From Ascidia mentula (taxonomy: Eukaryota; Chordata; Ascidiacea; Phlebobranchia; Ascidiidae), in assembly GCA_947561715.1 (NCBI GenBank), contig OX387199.1:7321001-7385000 (forward strand): a DNA stretch of 64,000 bases, written 5' to 3'. The position numbers and the translations under genes were made by a program. Every line of letters starts with the position of its first letter. Position 1 is the first letter of the stretch. The notes under the pieces were generated by a model that worked only from the letters and a program-made list of their open reading frames with translations, did no database searches and was not told the origin of the DNA. Positions 11,361 to 22,169 of the stretch are shown here, one piece after another.

Positions 11361-12459
11361 TTATCCCATCCTGGAAACAGCAAAATGCCTCAAAACATTT
11401 AAAGTAGACACAAGCAGCAAAAACAGGTTGATGGAATTGCTTTCGGTTGATCCGCTTGTCGTACTCGGTAACGCGGTTTGTGTCAACGTCGGGTTGTTGG
11501 TCGAAGGGTTGTCGTACGGCGAGGTTGTGTCATTTGGAAGACTTCTGATCACCTCCACTGTGTTGTTATTGCAGTTGCTCCATCCACAACAAGTCGCCCG
11601 GCAGTTCCTGCAAGCGGAAGGCGGTGCTTCAGGTTTATTGGAATTAACCTTGAATAATTGGATATTTGGGGATGTCATATTGTATGGCGTTTTTACGAAA
11701 CCGGGGAGTGGTAGCCAAGCCCGTGTAAAAGTTGTTGCCTATTTTCACTGTTATATTGCATGTTTCCCTGGGGAAATTTTCTGATGATTCGCACTATACA
11801 ATACACTTACCTAACTGTAACGTTTGTGTAGGGACTGCCGACCTCTAAAAGATTTGCAATCTGAACACGGAACTGATTGTAAACGTACGGACAGGATTCC
11901 GAGCATACCTTTGGATCCTTCGCACAATTTGCAACCATAGCAGTGCCATTTTTAGTTAGATCTGCAAGGCAACTCGTTTAAATTAGCTTGTCAGCGCACA
12001 AGTGATTTGCAAACACAAAGCTTATTTTGCTGACGAAATAAAAAACGTCAACAAGTAGAAATCAAAAGTACAATAGCATGTGATTATTAGAGGTGTGATG
12101 ATTATAGTAAGGTTATAATCTGTACTTTAATTTAATATTTAACTTAAGGCTGGCGACTACAAAGACTCATATAAAATGCTACCAGCATCTCAATGTAAAT
12201 GCTACTATATGTTTTTCAAAGCAGACATCTGTTTGTACCTAAACCAACTTCCAAAGCATTAAAACTTACTGTTGGGTCCAGTGTAGGTCGCATCGATTTC
12301 AAGACGGATGCACTTAGTAATTTCAGCACTACACGTCCGCGTGTTGTCAAAACCCATTCCTTCTACAAGAGCGGAATTAATGCATTTTAAGCAGCTACCA
12401 TGCTCCATGAATGCAAACAAGGCAAGAAACAGAAAAAGGCCACTACTGATGTTCATCAT
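11361..12459 (-). CDS. GPI-anchored Ly6/uPAR-like protein, copy E
   Basis: Three exons, 12459-12270, 11961-11811 and 11607-11361, phases 1 and 2, give 195 residues. A signal peptide (MMNISSGLFLFLALFAFMEH) is followed by CLKCINSALVEG...TRTCSAEITKCIRLEID. Exon 2 encodes NGTAMVANCAKDPKVCSESC plus PYVYNQFRVQI. Exon 3 encodes NCRATCCGWSNCNNN, then a Thr/Ser/Pro stalk and a hydrophobic tail INLFLLLVSTLNVLRHF. This is the clearest full-length member and sets the consensus: C..C / TC...KC / NC...CxxxC / NCxxTCCxWxNCN. It probably sits on the outer cell surface. The adjacent pair ATG-ATG at 12459 and 12456 leaves the exact start open. Confidence 0.8.
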
Positions 12460-12565
12460 CAAATCCCTCTTATACAGCATGCAACCCAGACTGTAATGTT
12501 TAGTTCCTGAATAATGCATGGTAAACAGTGTAAGCAATTCTGAACACACTCGCCTGACGCCTAAC

Positions 12566-12580
12566 AAACGTGCTTCCGTT
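12566..12580 (-). promoter_or_regulatory. Conserved upstream motif of Ly6 copy E (AACGGAAGCACGTTT)
   Basis: The - strand reads AACGGAAGCACGTTT here, about 107 bases upstream of the copy E start. The same 15-mer occurs at 13941-13955 (upstream of F), nearly so at 16252-16266 (upstream of G), and at about 18629-18643 (upstream of H). It contains an ETS-type GGAA core. Regulatory function is inferred; it could also be an unremarkable remnant of duplication. Confidence 0.4.
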
Positions 12581-13659
12581 GTTGGTACGCCAGGCGCAAC
12601 ACGAAAAGTTGTATGTCTCTGAACTACCATCTTGTCTGGAAAAGTTTTTTGTTGGTGCTTTCTCTAGCATTATATGCTTATAAAGTTGCATTACATAACA
12701 GAGATACAGACCATCGCTGCTGTCGGGAGCACTTAACGCAATTCATAATAACTATGATGTAAGCACTTGCTTGAAACAATGGCAAATCACTTCGATTTAT
12801 CAGCTTTGAAGCTCTCATATTTTGCCTGTCTGCTATGATGTAAACTGTAGGCAATGGACACACAGTTACATTCCAACCAACCTTCGAGCTCGTGACTAGT
12901 CGCCGGAAGGCGTATTGCCTTGACACAAGTGACGCGAGGGAAAGTTATGTACGTTTTGGCCCAACGGCGTTATGAAATTTTTGGCATCACTCTTGCTGTA
13001 TGAGAAGCACAACAAAGCAGACACATAAGTTCACTTTTTTGTAATATATTTGAACAAGGTTTCATTCCGTTGTTCTACTGTATAGCAATAGTGCTACAAA
13101 CAAAGGTTGGCAAAAATTATTGATAAAAAAACCATACTTTTAAAAAATGATCCACAAATTTTCGAGCAGTGTTTTTGGAGTTTAGTAACCTTATGTAACG
13201 CCTCGTTTCCACACTTTTTATTGTCTGTAAATCGTCCCATCCACATTTCTCTTGAAACACAACCACCCCATATGCGCGAAAAAAATATCTTGATTTGAAG
13301 TAGTATAGCTACACAAAAAATAAATATGCTGCGCGTATTGTCTCAATGCTTCATAGAGAGCTTCGATAGTCATTCAGTTAAGAGCAGAGAGGTGGATATG
13401 GACCAACCGCTTGTGTGGTTCTCTGGAAGTGTGTTGTGGGTTTGTAAACCACTTCCGTTTGCATTAATCTTTGTCGCTTAATCGTCGGCCAAATTGGGGA
13501 TTAATTTAATTTCCTCACGTGCAATGGATCACGATTTATGTTGTCTAAACAAACGATACATCAAAGACAACATGGCAATATGGAACACACAAAACATACA
13601 ACGAAACACCACGCCTGTATATATTGCATAATAAGGTTTAGAAAATACACCGATTGGAA
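12581..13659. other. Intergenic DNA between copies E and F
   Basis: 12566-12700 belongs to the upstream flank that is duplicated at 13850-14010. 13500-13690 is a repeat block also found at about 14740-14930 (both start near CACGTGCAATGGATCA). No coding exon is seen in the remainder. Confidence 0.5.
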
Positions 13660-13850
13660 CACAGAAAAAGCTATGCTGTGCTAGCATAGCGGACACACTG
13701 AGTAATTTCGGCACTGCATGTCTAAATGCTTCCATGCCAACCAATACCGTCATGTATAATAGCGGAATTTATGCATTCCAAGCAGTTACCAGAAAAAGGG
13801 CAGACGGCAAGAAAGGCCACTTCGAATATGCATCCTAAAGACTTTCTTAC
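13660..13850 (-). pseudogene. Ly6-like copy F, exon 1 pseudogene
   Basis: The - strand reads GNCLECINSAIIHDGIGWHGSI, stop, TCSAEITQCVRYA, close to exon 1 of copy E (SCLKCINSALVEGMGF...RTCSAEITKCIRLE). An in-frame TAG interrupts it and the signal-peptide part is scrambled. The upstream flank, including the AACGGAAGCACGTTT motif at 13941-13955, is also a copy of the flank of E. No exons 2 or 3 were found below it, where repeat DNA begins. It is a partial, dead duplicate of copy E. Confidence 0.65.
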
Positions 13851-14010
13851 ACAGCAATCATCACAGAATGACCAGTTCCTGAATTATGCTCGGTAGAAAG
13901 GTGTTCTAAACAATTTCGAACACGTTCGACTTCCGCCCAAAAACGTGCTTCCGTTGTTGTTACTTCACCAACAAACTGCTTCTGCAGACGTCTATCTTGT
14001 CTGAAAATAG

Positions 14011-15088
14011 ATTTTATCAATTCGATTCTCATTCTGTTGACACTTCCCCAGAAAGCGTGCTGTTGCCTTGGTGATAAGTGACGTCTAATTTGAAATAGTT
14101 ATTTGACAAGTGTTCGACAATTTAGGGATAATTTGCACAAGACAAACTCTTAAGCGAAAGAAAAACGCCAGAACTAATATGCAATTCTGATCGGTATTAA
14201 TAAAACACAGTAGTTGTTCAAAAAGTTTGCTCTTATCATAGATAACATATTAGTTCTGGTGTTTCTCTTCTGCGTAATTAACTCCAAGCTCCCTAAATGC
14301 AGCAATAGTATTTTGAGACAAACATTGGGTCAAGGGTTAATTAACAAAAATATTGGTAAAATAAAAAAAGATTTTAAATCGGTTTACAAATGATTTTGTA
14401 ATTATTACATAACACCCCATCTGTGCAAGTTCCAATGCTTGGAACTTCCCAAATTCCCTTCAAAGCAACCGAATGTTTTCCATTTAGATAAACCAACTCT
14501 GAGTTGATAAATGTAACCAATCACCGAGAACTAAACAAAATTCGCTGTGTGGAAATGTGCAATCGATTAAATTACATATTCAATTAAAAACGGAACTCTT
14601 TAGGAGACAATGTAACAAAAGCGCAAAACTTCGTGCTTTAGAATCAGGATACAGTTGCGTGTTCGGTGTCTGTATTATGAGCCACTTCCGTTATAATAAA
14701 CTTTATTGCACTTTAAACCTGTCCAAGGGGAGATTAACTTCATTTCCTTACATCCCCACGTGCAATGGATCACTATTACATAAACTAGCGATGCGTGAGC
14801 ACAACACGTCACTTGGTAACACAACACACGTATACACCAATATCCTGAGTGTATTGCGGAAATAAGGTTTAAAAAATATACCAATTGGCACATCAAGAAT
14901 GCTTTCAATGTACAACGCTATACATTTCATGCTGCGCGTACCATTTTTGTGGACCATTGGTTGTATAGTTATTCAGGTAAATCTTTGAAAGAAACTTGCT
15001 TGACAAGGCGTTGCTGATGGCATAGTTTGTAGTTGTACCGTAAAACCAATCACGCCGTGTTACAGTGTCAATTGTTTTTCACCAATTC
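14011..15088. other. Intergenic DNA, no gene seen
   Basis: Very AT-rich. It contains the second copy of the repeat block (about 14740-14930) described at 13500-13690. No exon with family similarity or convincing splice sites was found. Confidence 0.5.
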
Positions 15089-16099
15089 CTAATTAGCGCA
15101 TATAAGCATCCGAACCGTGATCGCAACGCCAGCAAACCACACCCACATTCCAGTCAAAGCGTGTTCTGGGGAATTTGATGTCGACTTAATGGTCATCGGA
15201 GTCACGTTTTCGATCGATTTCAGAAAATCTCCACTGCGGATGTCTTCAACTGTGTTGTTGTTACACCAGTTCCAATCGCAGCAAGTTGAAGTACAGTTTC
15301 TGCGAACGATAAGGAAAGTTTGAGGTATACAAACCATATAGTACAGAGCTTCAAACAGTGCACACTATTTGCAGCTTTAAAGAATATAGTCCAACTTGCA
15401 GCGGTCTTGTTTTGCACAATTCTCCCGAGGTTGCTAGGAAAGTGAATTGTACACGTAATGCAACATTTTCACCAAATGCTCCCACATTTTTTCAAGTTTA
15501 CACAACTCAAAAAATGTTGTTAACGTTTCATAAAGTTTATTAAATCATGCTTAATGGAAAGGTTGCTTTTACGTGAGAAGGAATTCGTCGAAGATGCCGG
15601 CAGTGGCCCCCTGGAGTTTCGTGTTGAATGAGTTGAAGACTGCCTCGCAAGTACCCGAGCAAAGTTTGGACGAAATGCTGACGCACTGACCTAACACGGC
15701 TGTGCCATTATCTCGTTCTGTAACAGAAAACAAATTTTTTCAATGCATTCTCTGCAAAGCTTTTAGTGACACAAAACTAAGCTAAAAATCTTTTGAAAAT
15801 CAAGACCTACACACCGTAGGTCTTTTAACACGTTCACTCGCATAAGGAATTACATAAGCCTACAACATCAAGCTTTGCGCATATACAACGCATTACTTAC
15901 CCATAAAAAAATTGTAACTGACATTGACCTCAAGTCGAATGCATTGTTGCTCTGGTAAACAAGTCTGGTAGGTTGTATACCCAAAGCCAGACAGACTGAC
16001 CATGTCCGTGCAATTCAAAGGCCGCGCAATCGCACTAGTATTTCCTTTTCCGAAAACACAGAGCAACAGAATAATCTCAACCAAGGTGCATAAACTCAT
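15089..16099 (-). CDS. GPI-anchored Ly6/uPAR-like protein, copy G
   Basis: Three exons, 16099-15901, 15717-15573 and 15299-15089, phases 1 and 2, give 184 residues. The start at 16099 gives a signal peptide (MSLCTLVEIILLLCVFGKGN); an in-frame ATG further up at 16153 is possible. Exon 1 has LNCTDMVSLSGFG...QTCLPEQQCIRLEVNVSY. Exon 2 has NGTAVLGQCVSISSKLCSGT then CEAVFNSF. Exon 3 has TNCTSTCCDWNWCNNNTVED and a short tail ending in a hydrophobic segment (MWVWFAGVAITVRMLI), consistent with a GPI signal. The variant of the upstream motif is at 16252-16266. Confidence 0.76.
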
Positions 16100-16443
16100 G
16101 GTACTACCGTATCTATGCATTTGGAGTAAACAAAGGCCTAGCAAGACAATCACTCAAACTAAGGCTCTGCTGTCGTGATAAATGTAAGCGAGTTTGAGTA
16201 ACTTCGGCGCGTGTAGGTTGAAAATTGACACATCATTGAGGATGTGGACGTAAACGTGCTTCCGGCGTTTTTCCTCAGATCCTGACAGGAATCTGTCTGC
16301 TGTTGCCAAACACGCTTCGTCAAGTGAAGCTTGCTAAGACAACGCACAGGTGGTTTTTCTAATAAACCGCAGCAATCGTTACACGACGAACACGTTATTT
16401 TTATTTCGGCGTATTTTTTCGGCAACCAAAAAAACGTGATCAT

Positions 16444-16869
16444 CTATAGCTTAGCAGGGTTTTTTAAATCGTTTGAGTCCGTGGGTCAGTGTGGACCCAA
16501 TTATCTTTGAATTGGTTTAATCTGGCACCCACGAGAGGGAGATGCAGACGGGTTGTTTCGAAGGGTCACTGTGGATCCCTAGAGTCCAACATGGACCCTC
16601 AGATGAGAAACCCTTCAGTCCACTACAAATATTTTGTTGTTTAAAGCCAAACATTTTATAGCACACTCGAAAACTCCCATAGACATTCTGTTTATTACAT
16701 AAGCTGCATAAAAAAAGCAAAGTAACGTTCACAAGCGTTTTCCTCTGTGAATTGGAATTATTTTACACAATTCCAAATCAATCAACGGGAGAGCGGTTGC
16801 AGTGGGTATACTGTAAAATTATTTTTGCACATTTCGAAGTCAGTGAATTATTAACGCGGTACCATATGT
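16444..16869. other. Intergenic DNA, no gene seen
   Basis: Between the upstream flank of copy G and the stop of copy H. The stretch 16480-16610 has short imperfect direct and inverted motifs around GGACCC/GGATCC, but no recognisable element or exon. Confidence 0.4.
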
Positions 16870-17906
16870 TTATTGTTGGAAACAAACCAACGCTGCCAAA
16901 AGAAAACAAAGAAGAAATCTTGGGCATATCATGGTCGGGTCGGTTCCGCTTGTTGTCGGTATGCTGCCGAGGGTTGTCTTTACCAAAGGTACAGTAGTGC
17001 TATTGGTCCCATTGCCACCAACCGTTGCAGGCCTTATGGTAGTTCCCATGGAAACAACAGGAAGCGTGCTTGGAGATTGGGTGGTGACGCCGGATGGAGT
17101 CGACGAGCTAGTGGGGGAGTTGTTTAGTGTTGAAACGGTCGGGGTAGCTGTGGCGCCAGCCTGGGTAGACGTTGAACCTCCGGAAGTGCTGCTTGATGCG
17201 GAATTAGGCAGAGGAGTGATATCGCTGGTTGTGGATTGAACCCCGGTAGACAACGTTAGGTTTCTAATCTTCTTTTCCTCGATAATGAGCGAGATCGGGT
17301 TTAATCCGCAGTTATCCCACGAGCAACATGTAACCCGGCACGCTCTGCGACAAAGTATTGATAGACAGCTTAGAAGAGTGCTCGTGGTCAGTGGGGATTC
17401 CGAAAACAAATTATTTAGCAGCAGTATTACATTTGCAGCAAACGCTGTGGTTAGAAATAAACGTCGAGCTTTAAATAATAGAACTTACGTCATGTTCAAC
17501 TGGGTAATTGGCAAGTTGTTCACGATTGCCATTTTCTGTTGCAAAAAATCGTTGTAGGTAGTCTCACACGGCTGGCTACACAGACTCTGGTTGGTGCAAC
17601 TCCCAAAGTAAACATCCCCACGCTGAACTGAAAAAAGAAAAAAGCTTCCCGTTGTGGAAACGAAAATCTCTAACAATTTTCCATGTGATAAAACCCACCA
17701 ACGCCTGTAAACTGAGGTACGTAGTTCACGTCTGCTTCGAGTCGAAAGCATTGCTCCATAGGTGCACATTTCTGTTCAACTCGTGATCCTGCAAAAGCAA
17801 TGGAGTAGACATTCGAGCAGGTGAGTTCCGTGGTCCCTGCTTGGGTTACTTGGCACGACGCCACGTGCAACAGGAAAATAAAACAAAATCCAATCTTTAC
17901 TTCCAT
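16870..17906 (-). CDS. GPI-anchored Ly6/uPAR-like protein with mucin-like stalk, copy H
   Basis: Three exons, 17906-17699, 17627-17489 and 17344-16870, phases 1 and 2, give 273 residues, the longest in the array. Signal peptide MEVKIGFCFIFLLHVASC; then LTCSNVYSIAFAGSRVEQKC and APMEQCFRLEADVNY; exon 2 has GSCTNQSLCSQPCETTYNDF; exon 3 has CRVTCCSWDNCGLNP. About 110 residues rich in Ser, Thr, Pro and Gly follow, with a hydrophobic end (FLLCFLLAALVCFQQ). The stalk would be heavily O-glycosylated and lift the domain from the membrane. In the final motif the usual CNN is CGL, a small departure. The exon-1 donor is GTGGGT. Confidence 0.78.
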
Positions 17907-19195
17907 TTTTACGTTATCTAGTAAATATCTATTATAATAATAATGTGAATTTTTATATTGAAAATATGGCTCGCTTGAAATATTTGTTTCATTGAATTAT
18001 TAATGACGTCCAAACACAAATTAGACGATTTTTATTTTGCCTGATATGAACATGAAATTCCATTTTGCAAAAACCACAAGGGTTATCGAGTCATTCGTAA
18101 TGTGCAGATAGGAAACAAAAAATATGCAAATCTTTCCAAACATCCACCAGAAAGTAAAAAAAAAATTTGTTACCAACGACAAAGATACTATGAGTGTTTA
18201 CATCAATCGTGCGCGGGGTTAACAGACAAATACAGTTTTTTTCTTTCCGAGTTTCTTACTATAACCACCGTGTAAATTGTCTGACTGACACAACAACATA
18301 TCTGTGAAACTAAGACAACCCACAAATCTTACTAATAAACACCAAGCTCAAAGCGTTTCCGATGAAAGCTAAAAAATCGTTAAAGTTTTTAATGTAGTAC
18401 TAATATGGGGAGCATTCCAAAATACACAACTTTTTTTGTCATCGAACACATTTAAGTTACTATCTGAGTTAGCTCTCACATCACTGTCAAAATACAACGC
18501 TCTTGCTCACTTTGTATTGCAACTGGCAACTCCACCCCTTTTTTCGTCGGCTTGTTTAGACTAAAGTTTCAAGCTTTCCTATTTCATGAGTCCTTGGTTT
18601 CGCATCAACAGAAGCCGTCATTTTGCAAAACGTGCTTCCGTTATTGCGACTCCAGTCACTTAATCGTGATATTGGTGAACATAAAACGTGTTTGTTTTTT
18701 AAACAAACCCTTCTGTGAGAGGAAAGTGAAATAAGATTGGGAAATATTTGATATATTTGTATAGTTTTGCGCTTGTAATACTTTCACATGGGTTTTCCAA
18801 CGTGACTCCCAATTTGTTTGTTTTGTTTAATATGTATTTGATAATTACCTTGCCATCCTGTCTTGTTATAATAACTTTAGTAATTTTCTTTGATTTTTTT
18901 GCACTGTATCTATGCTGTTATTCTGAACACACAGAGTAAAAAGCTTTTTCTGGTTGACGCAATTTAATATCGATGCGAAGCATTCAGTGCATACTGTGTT
19001 TATTTTTCACAAAGAACCTTCGAACACATTCTATTGAAAGTATTTTCTGTTTTAGATTGAGATAAAAGCTTGCAATGTGTCTATAGTGATGAATAAATGC
19101 ATAAAAATAATTATAATCTATAGCTCGTTTTACATGCTGTCAGCAAGGAACAGAAGCAGTGTTTGCTGCTACGGTCTTTCTTGCGAAACCATAAA
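17907..19195. other. Intergenic DNA between copies H and I
   Basis: The copy of the AACGGAAGCACGTTT motif lies at about 18629-18643 on the - strand, roughly 720 bases above the copy H start. No exon was found elsewhere; open frames are short and lack splice or family signals. Confidence 0.45.
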
Positions 19196-20930
19196 TCATA
19201 CTTGGAAACGGGTCAATGCGGCCATAAAAGCACCAAAAAGCAAACTTTGACTTGCGAGGGCACTCGCAGCAACTCCGCTAGTAGACGATATTCCAACCAC
19301 AGTGGCATTTGCCTGATTCCGCGGCGTGCTGCTTTGGGGGCCAATCGTGGGGTTTCTAACCATCTTCTCCGCGTTAATGGAAGAGATCGGGTTACCATTG
19401 CAACGATTCCACTTGCAACACGTCGTCTTACATGATCTGAAATTGTAATATCATAAGTTGTTACATTTATTTCCCAGTCATTTGAAAGGTTTACTTGACT
19501 GTGTAGTCGTCATACGAGATTGTGTGGAATTGGGGCATGTTACTCGTTGATACACGATTTCCGGACAGGCATCAGACTTTGGGGTTTAGGTACGAATTGA
19601 ACACTAATTCAAACTCTTTCAAATGTGGTTTACAGACTTGGCAGCCCAGGCATTGTGGCCTAGCTGGATCAGGCATTTTTTCCTGACAAGTCGGAGCGAG
19701 ATTTGAAAAATCATGCTCCCGGTGAGGTTTGAACTCACGACCCTGAGCTAAATAGGCCAAACGCTCTACCAACTGAGCTATATATGGTTTCACGGGGTAT
19801 ATTATGGTGCACAAGCGAACAGCTTACCAAGCAACGTTCACATATACGTAGGGGATCTCTACCACCATAATCTTTCATGCAATGGTATGATTGGAAGGAT
19901 CGCCACACTGCACAGGTCCTAGCTATCATAGCTGTGATCTCCAAGCAAAGACCTGCGCAGTGGGGCGATCCTGCCAATCATGCCATGGCATGAAATATTA
20001 CTGCGTTTTCTTTGAAATGTGAATCGTAATTTCACTTTAATGAATTTGTGTTGATAGTAGCGTCAACCCGACAACCCCCTATGTAAATACAGCGTTTCTT
20101 TACTTCACAGCTTCTCTTAACCACTAAATCCGCAATTGCGTTACAACATGATTGGGCCCAAAATATAGCACTGGATCAAAAAGTTGAAATGACGTAAGCA
20201 TCACCGACAACGGATTATATGGGGGGCCCTTTATTTATGACAAAATAGAACATCTTTACTTACGTCATGCTCACGTTCGAGAATGGTGAATTGGCTAAAA
20301 GATCGATGTTCTGTTGCAAAAGGTCATGGAAGTCATTGTTGCACAGGCGATTGCATTGAGTCTCGTTGGCGCATTGTGTGAAGACAACTGACCCGTTGTT
20401 GGTTTGAACTGAGATGGCAAAACCACAATGAGTTGCGAAATCAAAATCGGTAAATTTCTGTCTTTATTTCAATCAAAAGTCACAGCAAAAAAAAACAACC
20501 ACAATTCTGTAACATTTAAGCACTCCGAACCCACATGGGCTTGGGTTCCTAATGGAAATACTATTTCGCTTAAAAGTTACAAAGAACTTTAATAATCCGC
20601 CCCTCCCCAACTATACTCATTTGGGCTCTGGTGCACGGTATATAGGCTACCGGTTGCCTCTCGTTTGTTCTGTCCCTTCCTACAGACACCATATATTACA
20701 TTACCTGTGTTTCACTTACCGATAGTAGTACCAAAAAATGCCACAAAGTTAACATCAGCTTCGAAGCGATAACACTGCTGCTGTGGTGCACATTTTTCTT
20801 CACCAAGTTTTCCTGATGCAATAACTTCGACGATTTTGAAACAAGTAAGACCTGTGGATTCTGTTGTGTTCACTTGGCTCAACGCCGTATGAAGTAAGAG
20901 AACAAGGCAGAAAAGAACTCGAATGTTCAT
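19196..20930 (-). CDS. GPI-anchored Ly6/uPAR-like protein, copy I
   Basis: Three exons, 20930-20720, 20408-20264 and 19436-19196, phases 1 and 2, give 198 residues. Signal peptide MNIRVLFCLVLLLHTALSQV. Exon 1 has LTCFKIVEVIASGKLGEEKC then APQQQCYRFEADVNF, closest to copies H and J. Exon 2 has GSVVFTQCANETQCNRLCNN. Exon 3 has SCKTTCCKWNRCNGNPISS, a short Thr/Asn-rich linker and a tail (LLFGAFMAALTRFQV) that is only moderately hydrophobic. Intron 2 carries a tRNA-derived SINE and a fold-back MITE (19.7-20.0 kb). Confidence 0.76.
19712..19803 (-). mobile_element. tRNA-derived SINE remnant in intron 2 of copy I
   Basis: On the - strand an A-box (TAGCTCAGTTGG), a D-arm, and a perfect T-arm GTGAG-TTCAAAC-CTCAC (B-box) occur in order. 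The anticodon stem does not pair and the acceptor ends do not match, so it is not a functional tRNA gene. The leader ATATACCCCGTGAAACC before the A-box recurs at 48.07-48.1 kb with the same A-box, which marks a repeat family. Confidence 0.6.
19872..20010. mobile_element. Fold-back MITE
   Basis: A palindromic element: AGGATCGCCACACTGCACAG near the left is answered by CTGCGCAGTGGGGCGATCCT near the right, with CATGCAATGG / CCATGGCATG outside. The same arms occur in the better preserved copy at 48129-48296 and in a fragment at 54262-54290. Confidence 0.6.
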
Positions 20931-22169
20931 TTCAGATTTAAGTATTGATTAAAAAAGTTGCAAAGATATTCTAAGAATAAATGGACAAACATTTTGTACT
21001 CGAAGGATAAGATTATTAGGACTGGGGGTAAACAGAGGTAAGATGGCCCCTTGATACATTCTGTTGATTTAATAAATAATTAGCGCCACTTTAAATGTGA
21101 AACTTCGCCATGTTGTTTACGTTGTTTCACACCTAACCTCACAAAAAACATTCGTTTTCGCTGATTGTAAGCGACAATATGTTTACGGACTGAAAATCAA
21201 CAACAGAAAATAGTAGTGATGTAGTTTAGTGAAAACCAATTTTGCAAATTATTGAACGTAAACAAAGTCCTTGTCCTCAATCTAATTGGCGTTTTGATTC
21301 TAAATGTGCAGTAAAAATAATAAAATAACGTTTTTTTTACTTTAGGGGGTCCATCCTACCCAAGTCTACGTACTTAAAATTCCTTTTTTCAAACATCTAA
21401 TTAATTTTATTACTATTACGATCAATAATTTTAAGCCTGTTTTCAATATTGCTTGAAAGAGCCAAAGACAATAAACCTGCCAGTTACTTGCTGCCTGGTG
21501 AGAAATAAAAAACTTACATCCATCGCACCGCAATTTGGTTACATACATTTTCTCTCTGTTGCTGCAGTCTGTACGATCAAAAAAAGGCTCAGGCCGACTT
21601 GTTTTTAAGGAAAGGGCGACTAATTAATCAAATTAAGCTTGGCATGTTTTGGCGCTCGACCGTACAGTGACGCAATGGCGGATGTTGATTCACATCACAA
21701 AATCGTGGTGTTGTAAGTCTTGGCAACAATAATTCGCTAAAAGTTGGAAAAACTTTAAACAGGCGTAACTTCGTCGCTTTTCTTCATGAGTTGATATTGT
21801 CATCAATCGCAGTTGTAATGTACGTGCTCCCTACACCCATTATTTAATTAGATATATGTATATTTCTACCATACCTTGAGAAGCTTTTCGTGAAAATATT
21901 ACCTGCCTTAATCAAAGAAGGTTCTATGTGCCAGCAGGAGTTGGATGACCCGAATGTTAGTTTTTGTACAAGGTTTTCGTGTAAGATTACTACAAAACCA
22001 TCCAGTAATTTCACGCCAATCTTTTTTTCTAGTTACTGATATTCTTTAGTTTAAGAAAACCACACAAAAAAAATTGCAAATGCAAGCGTCTTCGATTTAT
22101 TCACAATGCTGAAAAGAATTGAACACAAATGTGGGAGCAAGAAATTGCAATAATGAATTGATAAAATAA
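20931..22169. other. Intergenic DNA between copies I and J
   Basis: AT-rich without recognisable exons. It should hold the promoter of copy I. The AACGGAAGCACGTTT motif was not seen here. Confidence 0.45.

Noticed and set aside
16873..17239. Val/Gly-rich open frames on the + strand at 16.9-17.2 kb
   Set aside because: Antisense of the Ser/Thr/Pro stalk of Ly6 copy H, which has a complete spliced model on the - strand.
19712..19785. Functional tRNA gene
   Set aside because: A- and B-boxes and the T-arm are good, but the anticodon stem and acceptor stem do not pair, and the leader recurs with another A-box copy, so it is a SINE.
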